The position numbers and the translations under genes are program-made. Shown here in pieces: positions 1 to 11,290 of a DNA stretch of 64,000 bases. The number at the start of each line of letters is the position of its first letter. Positions within the stretch are counted from its first letter, which is position 1. Below the pieces are notes generated by a model. That model was not told where the DNA came from, did no database searches, and saw only the letters and a list, made by a program, of their open reading frames with translations. This stretch comes from Pseudomonadota bacterium (GTDB lineage Bacteria; Pseudomonadota; Gammaproteobacteria; Burkholderiales; Burkholderiaceae_C), in NCBI GenBank assembly GCA_023460715.1, contig JAEWPH010000304.1, forward strand, positions 1 through 64,000, written 5' to 3'.

Positions 1-602
1 CGCTGGCGCCGCGCAGCTACTCCGTCGCTTCGCTGCCCGGAGAGGGGCATGTGGGCCTGCTGGTGCGCCAAGTGCGCCACGACGCCGGGCTGGGCCTCGC
101 CTCGGGCTGGCTCACGGCGCACGCGCCGCTGGGCACGCCCGTCGCGCTGCGGCTGGTGGAGAACATGGCTTTCGCACCGGCGCCGGGCCACGAGCCGGCG
201 GTCTTCATCGGCAACGGCTCGGGCTATGCGGGCCTGCGCGGCCACCTGCTCGCACGCATCCAGGCCGGGCAGCACCGCAACTGGCTGCTGTTCGGTGAGC
301 GCCAGCAGGCCCACGACGCCTTCTGCACCCGTGAGGCCGCGCGCTGGCTGGCGGCCGGCCAGCTGGAGCGGGCGGACTTCGTCTACTCGCGCGACCAGGC
401 CGAGCGCCGCTACGTGCAGGACGCGCTGCGCGAGCAGGGCGACCTGTTGCGCGCCTGGGTGGCGGAGGGCGCCACGCTTTATGTGTGCGGCAGCCTGGCC
501 GGCATGGCGGCGGGCGTGGACGCGGCGCTGGCCGAGCTGCTGGGCGCCGACGCGCTCGACGACCTGATCGCCGAAGGCCGCTACCGGCGCGATGTGTACT
601 GA
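1..602 (+). CDS. Flavoprotein reductase, CysJ-like C-terminal part (5' truncated)
   Basis: Only the last ~200 residues are present; the reading frame enters from the left edge with codons starting at base 3. The frame opens with PRSYSVAS, the R-x-Y-S FAD-binding signature of the ferredoxin-NADP reductase fold. An NADPH-binding segment FGERQQAHDAF and the motif YVCGSLAGMA follow, and the protein ends RDVY. This is the FAD/NADPH half of sulfite reductase flavoprotein subunits and related diflavin reductases, which pass electrons from NADPH through FAD to FMN or a partner. The exact substrate cannot be told without the missing N-terminus: sulfite reductase alpha is the best guess, another diflavin reductase is possible. 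A family A repeat follows the stop codon at once. Confidence 0.8.
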   Translation, partial: LAPRSYSVASLPGEGHVGLLVRQVRHDAGLGLASGWLTAHAPLGTPVALRLVENMAFAPAPGHEPAVFIGNGSGYAGLRGHLLARIQAGQHRNWLLFGERQQAHDAFCTREAARWLAAGQLERADFVYSRDQAERRYVQDALREQGDLLRAWVAEGATLYVCGSLAGMAAGVDAALAELLGADALDDLIAEGRYRRDVY

Positions 603-667
603 GTTTGAATGAAATCGGCCTCTGGCGCTTATGGATAAAGCGCAATAAGCTATTTAAATGATAGCAA
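603..667 (+). repeat. Family A palindromic repeat, copy A1
   Basis: Intergenic copy. The palindromic core GCGCTTATGGATAAAGCGC lies at 625-643 and is followed by a second small stem, GCTAT...ATAGC, at 649-665. The 19-base core is identical to the one inside the histidine kinase gene (37883-37901). Confidence 0.8.
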
Positions 668-722
668 TGCCAGCCCATGCCATGATGCGGCCGCGGCCCG
701 GTGCACGGGCTGGAAAGGGGCG

Positions 723-1646
723 GTGATCTTGACGAATGCACGCTGGCAGCGCTGGATGGTGTTCACGAACCTGGCCCTTGCGGCGGCCTGGCTGGCCTGG
801 CAATGGCCGGCCTCCCCGTGGCGGGCCGTGGGCGGGCTGGTGGCGGCGCTGCTGCTGTTCCGCGCCCTGATGGGCCTGCAGTTCGTGCTGATGGCGCGGG
901 CCAACCGGCATGACCCGGTGCCGCGCCCCCGTGTAGCGCAGGTGGTGCGCGCCTGGTGGGCCGAGACGCGCTGGGCGACGGTGGTGTTCGGCTGGTGGCA
1001 GCCGTTCCGCGCCGCGGCGATTCCCGACTGGCTGCCTGCGCGCGACGACCCCGCCGCGCCTGGCCCGCGCGGCGTGGTGCTGCTGCACGGCTTTCTGTGC
1101 AACCGCGGCTTCTGGACGCCCTGGCTGCCGTTGCTGCGCGCCCGCGGCCATGCCTTCGTGGCGGTCACGCTGGAGCCGCCCTTCGGTTCCATCGACGACT
1201 ACGCGCCCGCCATCGACGCCGCCGTGCGCCGCGTGGCCGAGGCCACGGGCCGGCCGCCCGTCGTCATCGGTCACAGCATGGGCGGCCTGGCCGCCCGGGC
1301 GTGGCTGCGCACCTGCCAGGCCGACGACCGCGTGCACCGCGTCGTCACCCTGGGCACGCCGCACCGCGGCACCTGGGCCGGGCGCTTCAGCCGCGCGGTC
1401 AACGGCCAGCAGATGGCGCTGGACGGTGACTGGATCGGCGCGCTGAGCGGCAGCGAGCCGCCCCGGCGCAGCGCGCGCTTCGTCTGCTGGTACTCCAACT
1501 GTGACAACATCGTCTTCCCGGCGCAGGTCGCCACGCTGCCGGGCGCCGACAACCGCGTCGTCGAGGGCGTGGCCCATGTGCAGATGGCCTTCCACCCACC
1601 CGTGGTGCAAGCCTGCCTGGACGAGATTCTGCGCGATGAGGGATAG
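723..1646 (+). CDS. Alpha/beta hydrolase, lipase-like, membrane-anchored
   Basis: A predicted 307-residue protein with GTG start; no strong ribosome site decides the start. Two hydrophobic stretches (about residues 10-30 and 35-55) suggest an N-terminal membrane anchor, followed by an alpha/beta hydrolase domain. Visible signatures are the oxyanion-loop HGF motif (VLLHGFLCNRGFW), the nucleophile elbow GHSMGG, a likely acid in NCDNIVFP and a likely catalytic His in GVAHVQM. LGTPHRGT after the elbow is typical of triacylglycerol lipases and lecithin-acyltransferase-like esterases. The substrate is unknown. It is flanked by the reductase upstream and convergent phhA downstream, neither of which suggests its role. 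Confidence 0.8.
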   Translation: MILTNARWQRWMVFTNLALAAAWLAWQWPASPWRAVGGLVAALLLFRALMGLQFVLMARANRHDPVPRPRVAQVVRAWWAETRWATVVFGWWQPFRAAAIPDWLPARDDPAAPGPRGVVLLHGFLCNRGFWTPWLPLLRARGHAFVAVTLEPPFGSIDDYAPAIDAAVRRVAEATGRPPVVIGHSMGGLAARAWLRTCQADDRVHRVVTLGTPHRGTWAGRFSRAVNGQQMALDGDWIGALSGSEPPRRSARFVCWYSNCDNIVFPAQVATLPGADNRVVEGVAHVQMAFHPPVVQACLDEILRDEG

Positions 1647-1688
1647 GCGGCGCGCGAGCTAATGGGTCGGGCCGGCGCCCGCGCCCTG

Positions 1689-2528
1689 TCAGGCGGCGAC
1701 CGCCTCGCGCGCATCGGCCGCAAACTCCGGCAGCCGCTGCAGCCGCTCGTACACCGGCGCGAAGTCGGGCGCGGTCATGTCGAACAGCTGCTCGAAGCTG
1801 TCGATCACGAAATAGGTCTGCTGGTAGGTGTCGATCTTGTAGCGCGTGCGCATGGTGCGCTCGAGCTGCAGCGGCAGGCGCTGGGGCTCGGGGCTGCGCA
1901 CTGCGTACTCCAGCTCGCCCGACGAGCTGAGGATGCCGGCGCCGTACGCCCGCAGGCCGTCGTCCTGGCGGATCAGGCCGAACTCGATGGTGTACCAGTA
2001 CAGGCGGCTCAGCATTTCGCAGGCGTCCAGTGCATGCGCCTTCAGGCCGCCCTGGCCGTAGCGCTGCACGTAGTCGGCGAACACCGGGTTGAACAGCAGC
2101 GGCACGTGGCCGAAGAGGTCGTGGAAGATGTCCGGCTCGACGATGTAGTCGAACTCCTCGGGCTTGCGGATCCAGTCCGTCACCGGGAACTTGCGGTTCG
2201 CCAGCAGCGAGAAGAAGGGCACCTCGGGAATCAGCCCGGGCACGCCCACGATCTCCCAGCCGGTGGCGCGCAGCAGGCGCTCGTTGATCTCGTCGAAGCG
2301 CGGAATGCGGTCGCGCGCGCCCAGCGAGGGCAGGGCCTGGATGAACGCATCGCTGGCCCGGCCGGGCAGCAGTGCCGTCTGGCGCTCGTACAGGCGGCGG
2401 TAGGTGTCGTGGTCGGCCTCGGTGTAGGCGGCGTAGTCCTGCGCGCAGGTGTAGTCGGCGCTGGCGCGCGCGTAGTCGCCGCGTGGGGGGCGGCTGGATT
2501 GTCCGTAGACGACGGGGGGCTGGCCCAT
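1689..2528 (-). CDS. phhA: Phenylalanine 4-monooxygenase
   Basis: Pterin- and Fe(II)-dependent aromatic amino acid hydroxylase converting Phe to Tyr in the cytoplasm, the entry step to homogentisate catabolism. The iron site is visible as HDLFGH (two His) and the Glu in WYTIEFGLI. The 279-residue length fits the short bacterial class, which lacks a regulatory ACT domain. The start at 2528 is chosen because AAGGAG lies about nine bases upstream; an in-frame ATG ten codons earlier has no such site. It is the last of three minus-strand genes (hppD, Bug receptor, phhA) with gaps near 100 bases, so co-transcription is plausible. Together with hppD it covers two steps from Phe to homogentisate. Confidence 0.95.
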   Translation of the reverse strand: MGQPPVVYGQSSRPPRGDYARASADYTCAQDYAAYTEADHDTYRRLYERQTALLPGRASDAFIQALPSLGARDRIPRFDEINERLLRATGWEIVGVPGLIPEVPFFSLLANRKFPVTDWIRKPEEFDYIVEPDIFHDLFGHVPLLFNPVFADYVQRYGQGGLKAHALDACEMLSRLYWYTIEFGLIRQDDGLRAYGAGILSSSGELEYAVRSPEPQRLPLQLERTMRTRYKIDTYQQTYFVIDSFEQLFDMTAPDFAPVYERLQRLPEFAADAREAVAA

Positions 2529-2623
2529 GGTGCTTGTCTCCTTGTGTGTGGAATCCAAGACGCCGTCCGTCTACGTGGCCCCGCCGCGGTGCGGCTGGCG
2601 GGCCTGCCGAAGCGCGTGCGGCG

Positions 2624-3592
2624 TCAGTCGATCTTGATCTTGGCTGCCTTGATCAGGAAGCCGTATTTGCCGTGCTCCGACTTCACGAAGGCGCCAAAGC
2701 CGCCCAGCGTGAGTTCTTCGGGGTCCAACCCCATCTTCTTGAACTGATCCTTGACCGTGGGCGAGCCCATGGCCGCCGAGAACGCGGCAGCGTACTTCTG
2801 CGCCGCATCGGCCGGCAGCGAAGCCGGGGCGAACAGCCCAAACCAGGTCGACACATTGAAGCCGGGCACCTCGCTGTTGATGCTGGGCACGCCGGGCAGC
2901 GCACCATCGTTGCTGAGCGAGGTCACGCCCAGCGCCTTGAGCTTGCCCGACTGGATCAGCGGCAGCGACGAGGCCAGGTTGTCGAACACCACGCCCACGC
3001 CGCCTTCCTGCAGCGCCTTCAGCGCCGGGCCTGCGCCCTGGAAGGGCGTGTGCGGCATGCGCGTGTTGGTGAGCGACTTGAACATCTCGCCGGCGATGTG
3101 GCCGATGCTGCCGTTGCCGCCCGAGCCGTACTTGAGCTGGTCCGGATGGGCCTTGAGATATTTCACCAGGTCCGCCGTCGTGTGGATGTTCAGCGCCTTG
3201 GCTTGGTCCGCGCTCATGACCAGCACGTTGGGCGTGCGGGCCACCAGCGCGATGGGCGTGAAGTCCTTGATCGGGTCGTACGGGAAGCTCTTGTACAGCC
3301 AGGGGTTGACCGCATGGGTGGCCACCGCGCCCATCAGCAGCAGGTTGCCGCCGGCCGGGGCCTTGGCCACCAGGTCGGCGCCCACGTTGCCGCCGGCGCC
3401 CGGCTTGTTGTCGACCTTGATGGCCCCGAGCTTGCCCTGCGCGGCCGTGGCCAGGATGTGCGCGGACTTGTCCAACGGCCCGCCCGCAGGGTAGGGCACC
3501 ACGATGGTCAGGGGGGCGGAAGGCGTCTGGGCCTGCGCCCCGAGCGCCATGCACAAAAACCACCCCGCCATCCAGTAACTGCCACGCAACAT
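2624..3592 (-). CDS. Bug-family (TctC) tripartite tricarboxylate transporter receptor
   Basis: A periplasmic solute-binding protein of 322 residues. An N-terminal signal peptide (hydrophobic MAGWFLCMALGAQAQ, cleavage probably after AQA) precedes the Bug fold, with the family landmarks VPYPAGGPLD and VDNKPGAGGNVGAD near the N-terminus. Bug proteins bind carboxylates, amino acids or small aromatics. No TctA/TctB membrane subunits are encoded nearby, which is usual for the many orphan Bug genes of Burkholderiales. GGGAGA lies upstream of the ATG. Its place between hppD and phhA suggests, as inference only, a ligand linked to aromatic amino acid degradation. Confidence 0.9.
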   Translation of the reverse strand: MLRGSYWMAGWFLCMALGAQAQTPSAPLTIVVPYPAGGPLDKSAHILATAAQGKLGAIKVDNKPGAGGNVGADLVAKAPAGGNLLLMGAVATHAVNPWLYKSFPYDPIKDFTPIALVARTPNVLVMSADQAKALNIHTTADLVKYLKAHPDQLKYGSGGNGSIGHIAGEMFKSLTNTRMPHTPFQGAGPALKALQEGGVGVVFDNLASSLPLIQSGKLKALGVTSLSNDGALPGVPSINSEVPGFNVSTWFGLFAPASLPADAAQKYAAAFSAAMGSPTVKDQFKKMGLDPEELTLGGFGAFVKSEHGKYGFLIKAAKIKID

Positions 3593-3692
3593 TTGAAATC
3601 TCCCGAGTCTTTTTGAAAGGGGCTCAGTATAGAAATTTCATATTGCGGCGCAGCATCGCAAAAACTACTGCGCAGGCGGGTCCGATACGCGT

Positions 3693-4820
3693 TTACAAAA
3701 CGCCGCGGCGCATCTGGTCCAGCTCGATGCTCTCGAACAGCGCCTTGAAGTTGCCGTTGCCGAAGCCGTCGTCGCCCTTGCGTTGGATGAACTCGAAGAA
3801 GATCGGGCCCAGCTGGTTCTCGCTGAAGATCTGCAGCAGGATGGCGTCCTTCTTGCCGTCCACCAGGATCTTGCGCCGGAGCAGTTCGGCCAGGGGTTCG
3901 CCGTGGCCCGGAATGCGCTTGTCCACCAGTTCGTAGTACGTGTCGATGGTGTCCAGCAGGCGCACGCCCGAGGCGCGCAAGGCGTCCACCGTGGCGTAGA
4001 GGTCGTCCGAGCCCATGGCGATGTGCTGGATGCCCTCGCCGTTGTACATGTCCAGGTACTCCTGGATCTGGCCGGCCTTCTCCTTGCCTTCCTCGTTGAT
4101 CGGGATGCGGATCTTGCCGCAGGGGCTGGTCATGGCCTTGCTCTTGACGCCCGTGACCTGGCCTTCGATGTCGAAGTACTTGATCTCGCGGAAGTTGAAC
4201 AGCCGCTCGTAGAAACTCGCCCATTCGGCCATGCGGCCGCGGTGCACGTTGTGCGTCAGGTGGTCGATGTAGGTCAGGCCGTGGCCCTTGGGGTGCAGGG
4301 CTTCCTCGGCGGTCACGCCCGGCAACGGCTCGAAGTCGACGTCGAAGAAGCCGATGTTGCCGATGTCGCCCGGCTTGGCGCCGTTCTTGCCGCGCCAGCG
4401 GTCCACCAGGTAGATCAGGCTGTCGCCGATGCCCTTGATGGCGGGAATGTTCAGTTCGCCCGGGCCGGCCTGGCCGGCATAGCCCCAGGCACCCAGGCCC
4501 AGGGCGCGCTCGTACGCGGCCTTGGCGTCGTGCACGCGGAAGGCGATGGCGCAGACGCTCGGGCCATGCAGGCGGGCAAAGCGCTGTGCGAAGCTGTCGG
4601 GTTCGGCGTTGATGATGAAGTTGATCTCGCCCTGGCGGTACAGGGTGACGTTCTTGTGGCGGTGGCGCGCCACGGGCCTGAACCCCATGCCTTCGAAGAC
4701 CTTGCCCATGGCGACCGGGTCAGGCGCGGCGTATTCGATGAATTCGAACCCGTCGGTTCCCATGGGGTTCTCCCATGCGGCGGTGTCCTGAAGGGCGGTC
4801 TGGGGCAGGGCTGCGTTCAT
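3693..4820 (-). CDS. hppD: 4-hydroxyphenylpyruvate dioxygenase
   Basis: Non-haem Fe(II) enzyme that turns 4-hydroxyphenylpyruvate into homogentisate in Tyr degradation. The 375-residue protein has two vicinal-oxygen-chelate halves. The metal ligands are visible as His in [12 protein letters not shown], His in [11 protein letters not shown] and Glu in FFEFIQRKG near the C-terminus. The open frame continues upstream, but ATG 4820 is preferred because GGAGA lies eight bases before it and the family similarity starts just after. It is divergent from an Lrp-type regulator gene 197 bases away, the likely regulator, and is first in a possible hppD-Bug-phhA operon. Confidence 0.95.
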   Translation of the reverse strand: MNAALPQTALQDTAAWENPMGTDGFEFIEYAAPDPVAMGKVFEGMGFRPVARHRHKNVTLYRQGEINFIINAEPDSFAQRFARLHGPSVCAIAFRVHDAKAAYERALGLGAWGYAGQAGPGELNIPAIKGIGDSLIYLVDRWRGKNGAKPGDIGNIGFFDVDFEPLPGVTAEEALHPKGHGLTYIDHLTHNVHRGRMAEWASFYERLFNFREIKYFDIEGQVTGVKSKAMTSPCGKIRIPINEEGKEKAGQIQEYLDMYNGEGIQHIAMGSDDLYATVDALRASGVRLLDTIDTYYELVDKRIPGHGEPLAELLRRKILVDGKKDAILLQIFSENQLGPIFFEFIQRKGDDGFGNGNFKALFESIELDQMRRGVL

Positions 4821-5003
4821 GCGTTGTCTCCGTTGCGGGCCGTGGGTGGCCTGTGCTTGCACTGTAGGCGCGGCGTCGGGCATGTTTACGGCAAATGCAG
4901 GGGGCGACCGGCTGCTGTTTGCAGGAAAATTGCGCCCCGTCAAAGCGTGGCGCACCTCCTTCGCGTTAGGGAAGATGCGGGTGCACGCCAGCCGCCCGAT
5001 TCC

Positions 5004-5009
5004 TAGAAT
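5004..5009 (+). promoter_or_regulatory. Probable -10 box of the Lrp-type gene
   Basis: TAGAAT eight bases before the ATG at 5018 with no Shine-Dalgarno sequence between. Transcription would start at or within a few bases of the start codon. The -35 match is weak. Confidence 0.45.
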
Positions 5010-5017
5010 CCGCAGCC

Positions 5018-5506
5018 ATGAGCGGATCCACTCCCAGCGCACTCGACAAACTCGACCGGGCCATCCTGCGGCGCCTGCAGGACAACGGCCGCGAAACCTA
5101 CGACGTCATCGGCGAGCAGGTCGGGCTGTCGCCCAGCGCCGTGCTGCGGCGCGCCAAGCGGCTCGAAGAGACCGGCGTCATCGACCGCTACGTGGCCCTG
5201 GTGCAGCCCGAGGCCGTGGGCCTGGGGCTGACCGCCTACCTGAACGTGCGCCTGGAAAAGCACACCGAGAGCCACAAGCGCAACCCCATGGACCTGTTCC
5301 GCGCCAGCGTGCAGACCTGGCCCGAGGTGGTGGAGTGCGCGGCCCTGACGGGCGAGATGGACTACCTGCTGCGCGTGGTGGTGGCCGACATGGCGCACTA
5401 CAGCCGCTTCATCATGGACACCTTGCTCAAGCACCCCAGCGTGCAGGATTGCAAGACCAGCTTCGTGCTCGACCGCGTCAAGGCCACCACAGCCGTGCCG
5501 GTATGA
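5018..5506 (+). CDS. Lrp/AsnC family transcriptional regulator
   Basis: A 162-residue regulator: an N-terminal winged helix (residues ~8-65, with [21 protein letters not shown] as recognition region), then a RAM/AsnC effector domain with the typical Y...V.L.....[19 protein letters not shown] pattern. These proteins form octamers that sense amino acids. It is divergent from hppD, so control of Phe/Tyr degradation in response to an aromatic amino acid or intermediate is likely; this rests on position and family habit. A TAGAAT hexamer sits eight bases upstream of the ATG. Confidence 0.92.
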   Translation: MSGSTPSALDKLDRAILRRLQDNGRETYDVIGEQVGLSPSAVLRRAKRLEETGVIDRYVALVQPEAVGLGLTAYLNVRLEKHTESHKRNPMDLFRASVQTWPEVVECAALTGEMDYLLRVVVADMAHYSRFIMDTLLKHPSVQDCKTSFVLDRVKATTAVPV

Positions 5507-5639
5507 CGGGGGCTTCGGGTTTCCGGCACTCCTGAAAAGGTAGCGTGCTGCGCTGGTGGTAGTTAGGCTTGCGGCCAAAACGGCTCGGAATGGCCCTGCC
5601 GGCCGGGTGCTATGCAACAAGAGGTTGCTGTGTTTCTAG

Positions 5640-5652
5640 GGGAAAACCCTAA
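5640..5652 (+). promoter_or_regulatory. GGGAAAACCC motif upstream of the GNAT gene
   Basis: A 13-base string, GGGAAAACCCTAA, that recurs exactly in reverse complement at 39514-39526. Its central ten bases recur at 9991-10000. All three copies are intergenic. The motif overlaps the start of the TAAAAT hexamer at 5650-5655, which lies nine bases before the ATG and may be the -10 box. The regulator is unknown. Confidence 0.4.
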
Positions 5653-5664
5653 AATCACGGCATC

Positions 5665-6387
5665 ATGCTTCCAACCAAAGATTGGCTTCGCGCTTCCTGG
5701 GATGCCGGGCGCGACCTGCTGCGCCCCTCGGGCGCCGGCCCGCACCGGTCCACCCGGACCCCGGTCATGGTGCCCATCCGGTCTTTGGGTCCCCAACACC
5801 GCGCGCGCATCGTCGCCCATCTGATGCGGCTGGAGCCGGGCGACCGCTACCTGCGCTTCGGCTACACCGCCAGCGACGAGCAGGTTGCCCGCTACGTCGA
5901 GCAGATCGACTTCGCGCGCGACGAGGTCTACGGCATCTTCAACCGACGTCTGGAAATCGTCGCCATGGCGCACCTGGCCTTTGCCACCGGCCCGGGCCCG
6001 CAGGGCAGCGCCGAGTTCGGCGTGTCGGTGCTGCGCCATCTGCGCGGCCGGCGCTTCGGGGCGCGGCTGTTCGAGCGCGCGGTCATGCACGCCCGCACCG
6101 CTGGCGTCAGCACGCTGTTCATCCACGCGCTGTCCGAGAACACGGCCATGCTGAAGATCGCGCGCAATGCCGGAGCCACCGTGCGCCGCGACGGCTCGGA
6201 GGCCGAGGCCTACCTGCAGCTGCCGCCCGCCAGCCTGGACACGCGCATGGCCGAGATCGTGGTGCAGCACTTCGGCGAAGTGGACTACCAGCTCAAGAAA
6301 CAGGCACGCCAGCTCTGGAGCCTGCTGGCCGGCGTGCAGGAAGTGCGCCGCGGCGTCCAGGACGGCCGGCACCGCTCCGCCGAATAG
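5665..6387 (+). CDS. GNAT family N-acetyltransferase
   Basis: A 240-residue protein with a single GCN5-related acetyltransferase fold. The acetyl-CoA loop is visible around LRGRRFGARLFERAVMHAR (R/Q-x-x-G-x-G/A type), preceded by a strand ending AEFGVSVL and followed by ALSENTAMLKIARNAGA. The start at 5665 has no ribosome site but a TAAAAT hexamer nine bases upstream; an in-frame ATG at 5767 is an alternative that would remove a Pro/Arg-rich leader. The substrate cannot be told. corC-lnt follows on the same strand after ~120 bases. Confidence 0.85.
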   Translation: MLPTKDWLRASWDAGRDLLRPSGAGPHRSTRTPVMVPIRSLGPQHRARIVAHLMRLEPGDRYLRFGYTASDEQVARYVEQIDFARDEVYGIFNRRLEIVAMAHLAFATGPGPQGSAEFGVSVLRHLRGRRFGARLFERAVMHARTAGVSTLFIHALSENTAMLKIARNAGATVRRDGSEAEAYLQLPPASLDTRMAEIVVQHFGEVDYQLKKQARQLWSLLAGVQEVRRGVQDGRHRSAE

Positions 6388-6509
6388 ACCAGAGTTGCAC
6401 GCTGGCGGGCTGCTCGCCCCGGGGTCGGCGTTGTCCGTCATGCCGGCCCGAAATTCATCCGCTATCCTTGCGGCTTGTCCAACGACCGCACGTCCTGCAT
6501 TCCAAGACC

Positions 6510-7391
6510 GTGTCCGATCCCCATCCGGGACGCCCTTCCGACAAGGAAGACAAGCGCACCTTCCTGCAGCGGCTCATCGAGTTCATCCATCCGGGCCCGG
6601 ACTCGACCGCAGAGCTGATCGCCACGCTGGCGGAGGCTGAAACCAACGAAGTCATCAATGCCGACGCGCGGGTCATGCTCGAGCGCGTGCTGCGCATGGC
6701 CGAGATGACGGCCAGCGACGTCATGGTGGCCGCCACGCGCATGGACCTGCTGGACATCGACGCGCCGTTCGACCAGATGCTGTACCAGGTCATCGACACC
6801 GCGCATTCGCGCTTTCCGGTCTACCAGGGCGAGCGCGAGAACATCATCGGCATCCTGCTGGCCAAGGACCTGCTCAAGCTGCAGCGCGCGCCCGAGCTGA
6901 ACATCCGTGCGCTGCTGCGTCCGGTGCTGTTCGTGCCCGAGAGCAAGGGGCTGAACGACCTGCTGCGCGAGTTCCGCAGCGCGCGCAGCCACATGGCCGT
7001 GGTGATCGACGAGTTCGGCCGTGTGGCCGGCCTGGTGACCATCGAGGACGTGCTCGAAGAGATCGTGGGCGAGATCGAGGACGAGTTCGACATCCCCGAG
7101 GACGAGGGCGACATCTTCGGCCTGGCCGACCGCACCTACCGCGTGAGCGGCGACACGCCCGTGGAGCGCGTGGCCGAGGCCTTCGGCGTGACCATCGCCG
7201 GCAGCGATCCGGAAGAGACCTTCGACACCATCGGCGGCCTCATCGCCCACGAGCTGGGCCGCCTGCCGCGCAAGGGCGAGCAGGTGGTGCTGGGCGGGCT
7301 GCAGTTCGTGGTGCTGCACACCAAGGGCGGCGCGGTGCGCTGGTTCAAGGTGTCGCCCGCCGTGGCGGACGAGACCGGGCCGCAGGCCTGA
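6510..7391 (+). CDS. corC: CorC/HlyC family CBS-domain protein
   Basis: A 293-residue cytoplasmic protein with two CBS domains (about residues 65-190, signatures MTASDVMV and HMAVVIDEFGRVAGLVTIEDVLEEIVGEI) and a C-terminal CorC/HlyC transporter-associated domain (FDTIGGLIAHELGRLP). The family is linked to Mg/Co efflux. GTG at 6510 is the first start codon that gives the usual family length; the open frame extends far upstream but overlaps the GNAT gene in another frame. Its stop overlaps the lnt start in TGATG, so the two are translationally coupled, the common corC-lnt (ybeX-lnt) arrangement. Confidence 0.9.
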   Translation: MSDPHPGRPSDKEDKRTFLQRLIEFIHPGPDSTAELIATLAEAETNEVINADARVMLERVLRMAEMTASDVMVAATRMDLLDIDAPFDQMLYQVIDTAHSRFPVYQGERENIIGILLAKDLLKLQRAPELNIRALLRPVLFVPESKGLNDLLREFRSARSHMAVVIDEFGRVAGLVTIEDVLEEIVGEIEDEFDIPEDEGDIFGLADRTYRVSGDTPVERVAEAFGVTIAGSDPEETFDTIGGLIAHELGRLPRKGEQVVLGGLQFVVLHTKGGAVRWFKVSPAVADETGPQA

Positions 7392-8977
7392 TGCGCGCCG
7401 CACCCTCTCTGGCGGGCCGGGCGCCCGCACTCGGCGTGGCCGGCGCAGCCGCCTGGCCCCTGGCCCTGGTCGCCGGGCTGGCGCAGGCCGCCTCCATCGC
7501 CTGGCCCTGGAACGGGCAGCCCCTGTGGTGGCTGCAACTGCTGTCGCTGGCGTTGCTGGTGCGCCTGGCGCTGGCCGCTCCCAGCGCGCGCCGGGCAGCG
7601 GCGCTGGGCTGGGTGTTCTCCACGGCCTGGCTCTCCGGCACGTTCTGGTGGCTGTTCATTTCGATGCACACCTATGGCGGGCTGGCGGCGCCGCTGGCCG
7701 TGGCGGCAGTGCTGGGGCTGGCCGCCTTCCTGGGCAGTTACTATGCCGTGGCATTGGGGTGTTTTAGGGCTCTAGCGCCCGCCAATCGGGCGCTGGCAGC
7801 TATCATTTTTGCGGGACTGTGGCTGCTGGCCGAACTGGCGCGCGGCGTGTGGTGGACGGGTTTCCCGTGGGGCGCCGGCGGCTATGCGCACGTCGACGGG
7901 CCGCTGGCCGTGCTGGCCCGCTGGGTAGGCGTGTATGGCATCGGCTGCGTGGCTGCCGTGCTGGCCGCCACCGCGGCGCAGCTGCGTGCCAGCGACCTGC
8001 GCCGCCCGCGCACCGGTGTGGCGCTGGCGCTGGCCGTGCTGGCCTGGACCGGCCTGGCGGCCGACCGCCACTGTGCGGTGGAGCTGTGCCATACCCCCAT
8101 GGCGCGGCCCGCGCCGCTGTCCCTGGCGCTGCTGCAGGGCAACATCCCGCAGGACGAGAAGTTCCAGCCCGGCAGCGGCGTCCCTGTGGCGCTGCAGTGG
8201 TATGCGGAGCAGCTGAAGGCGGCAGGCGCCGCGCTGGTGGTGGCGCCGGAGACGGCCATTCCGCTGATGCCGGAGCAGTTGCCGCCCGCGTACCTGGAGG
8301 ACATCGCCGCCCGCTACGCCCAGAAGGGGCAGGCCGCGCTGGTGGGCATTCCGTTGGGCAACCGCGACCTGGGCTACACCAACTCGGTGATCGGCCTGGC
8401 GCCCGGACAGCCGGCGGCCTACCGCTACGACAAGCACCACCTCGTGCCCTTCGGCGAATTCATTCCGCCATTCTTCCGCTGGTTCACGGAGATGATGAAC
8501 ATTCCGCTGGGTGACTTCAACCGCGGCGCGCTCGGCCAGCCGGCGTTCGACTGGCAGGGCCAGCGCATCGCACCCAACATCTGCTACGAGGATCTGTTCG
8601 GCGAAGAGATCGGCGCGCATTTTGCCGATGCGGCCCGCGCGCCCACCGTGCTGGTCAACTTCAGCAACATCGGCTGGTTCGGCGACAGCGTGGCGATCGA
8701 CCAGCACCTGGCCATCAGCCGCATGCGCGCGCTGGAGTTCGAGCGTCCCATGGTGCGCGCCACCAACACCGGTGCCACGGCCGTCATCGACCACCGGGGT
8801 GTGGTCACGCACCGCCTGCCGTCCCACACGCGCGCCGTGTTGCTGGCCGAGGTGGAGGGCCGGGGCGGCGGCGTCACCCCGTTCGCCTGGTGGGTGTCGC
8901 GCTTTGCGCTGTGGCCGCTGTGGGCGCTGGGCGGTGCGATCGCCGTGCTGGCGGTGCTGCTGCGCCGCCTCCGCTAG
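7391..8977 (+). CDS. lnt: Apolipoprotein N-acyltransferase
   Basis: An inner-membrane enzyme of 528 residues that adds the third acyl chain to the N-terminal Cys of lipoproteins. The N-terminal part (to about residue 225) is strongly hydrophobic with several membrane spans. The rest is a periplasmic nitrilase domain with the Glu-Lys-Cys triad visible in VVAPETAIPL, DKHHLVPFGE and NICYEDLFGEE, and a final membrane span anchors the C-terminus. It is coupled to corC by a one-base overlap. A family A repeat forms part of the membrane region (codons from 7775 read APANRALAAIIFAG), so this stretch probably differs from relatives. Confidence 0.95.
   Translation: MRAAPSLAGRAPALGVAGAAAWPLALVAGLAQAASIAWPWNGQPLWWLQLLSLALLVRLALAAPSARRAAALGWVFSTAWLSGTFWWLFISMHTYGGLAAPLAVAAVLGLAAFLGSYYAVALGCFRALAPANRALAAIIFAGLWLLAELARGVWWTGFPWGAGGYAHVDGPLAVLARWVGVYGIGCVAAVLAATAAQLRASDLRRPRTGVALALAVLAWTGLAADRHCAVELCHTPMARPAPLSLALLQGNIPQDEKFQPGSGVPVALQWYAEQLKAAGAALVVAPETAIPLMPEQLPPAYLEDIAARYAQKGQAALVGIPLGNRDLGYTNSVIGLAPGQPAAYRYDKHHLVPFGEFIPPFFRWFTEMMNIPLGDFNRGALGQPAFDWQGQRIAPNICYEDLFGEEIGAHFADAARAPTVLVNFSNIGWFGDSVAIDQHLAISRMRALEFERPMVRATNTGATAVIDHRGVVTHRLPSHTRAVLLAEVEGRGGGVTPFAWWVSRFALWPLWALGGAIAVLAVLLRRLR
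7764..7815 (+). repeat. Family A repeat, copy A2, inside lnt
   Basis: The core GCGCCCGCCAATCGGGCGC (7775-7793) is a palindrome with changed stem bases that still pair. It is followed by the usual arm GGCAGCTATCATTTTTGC. It is in frame with lnt, with the first GCG of the core as a codon. Confidence 0.65.
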
Positions 8978-9030
8978 GACCGCGCCCGGCGCCGGGCCGG
9001 CGGTCGCCCGGTTAAAAAGGCAGGGTCCCG

Positions 9031-11290
<2,260 letters not shown>

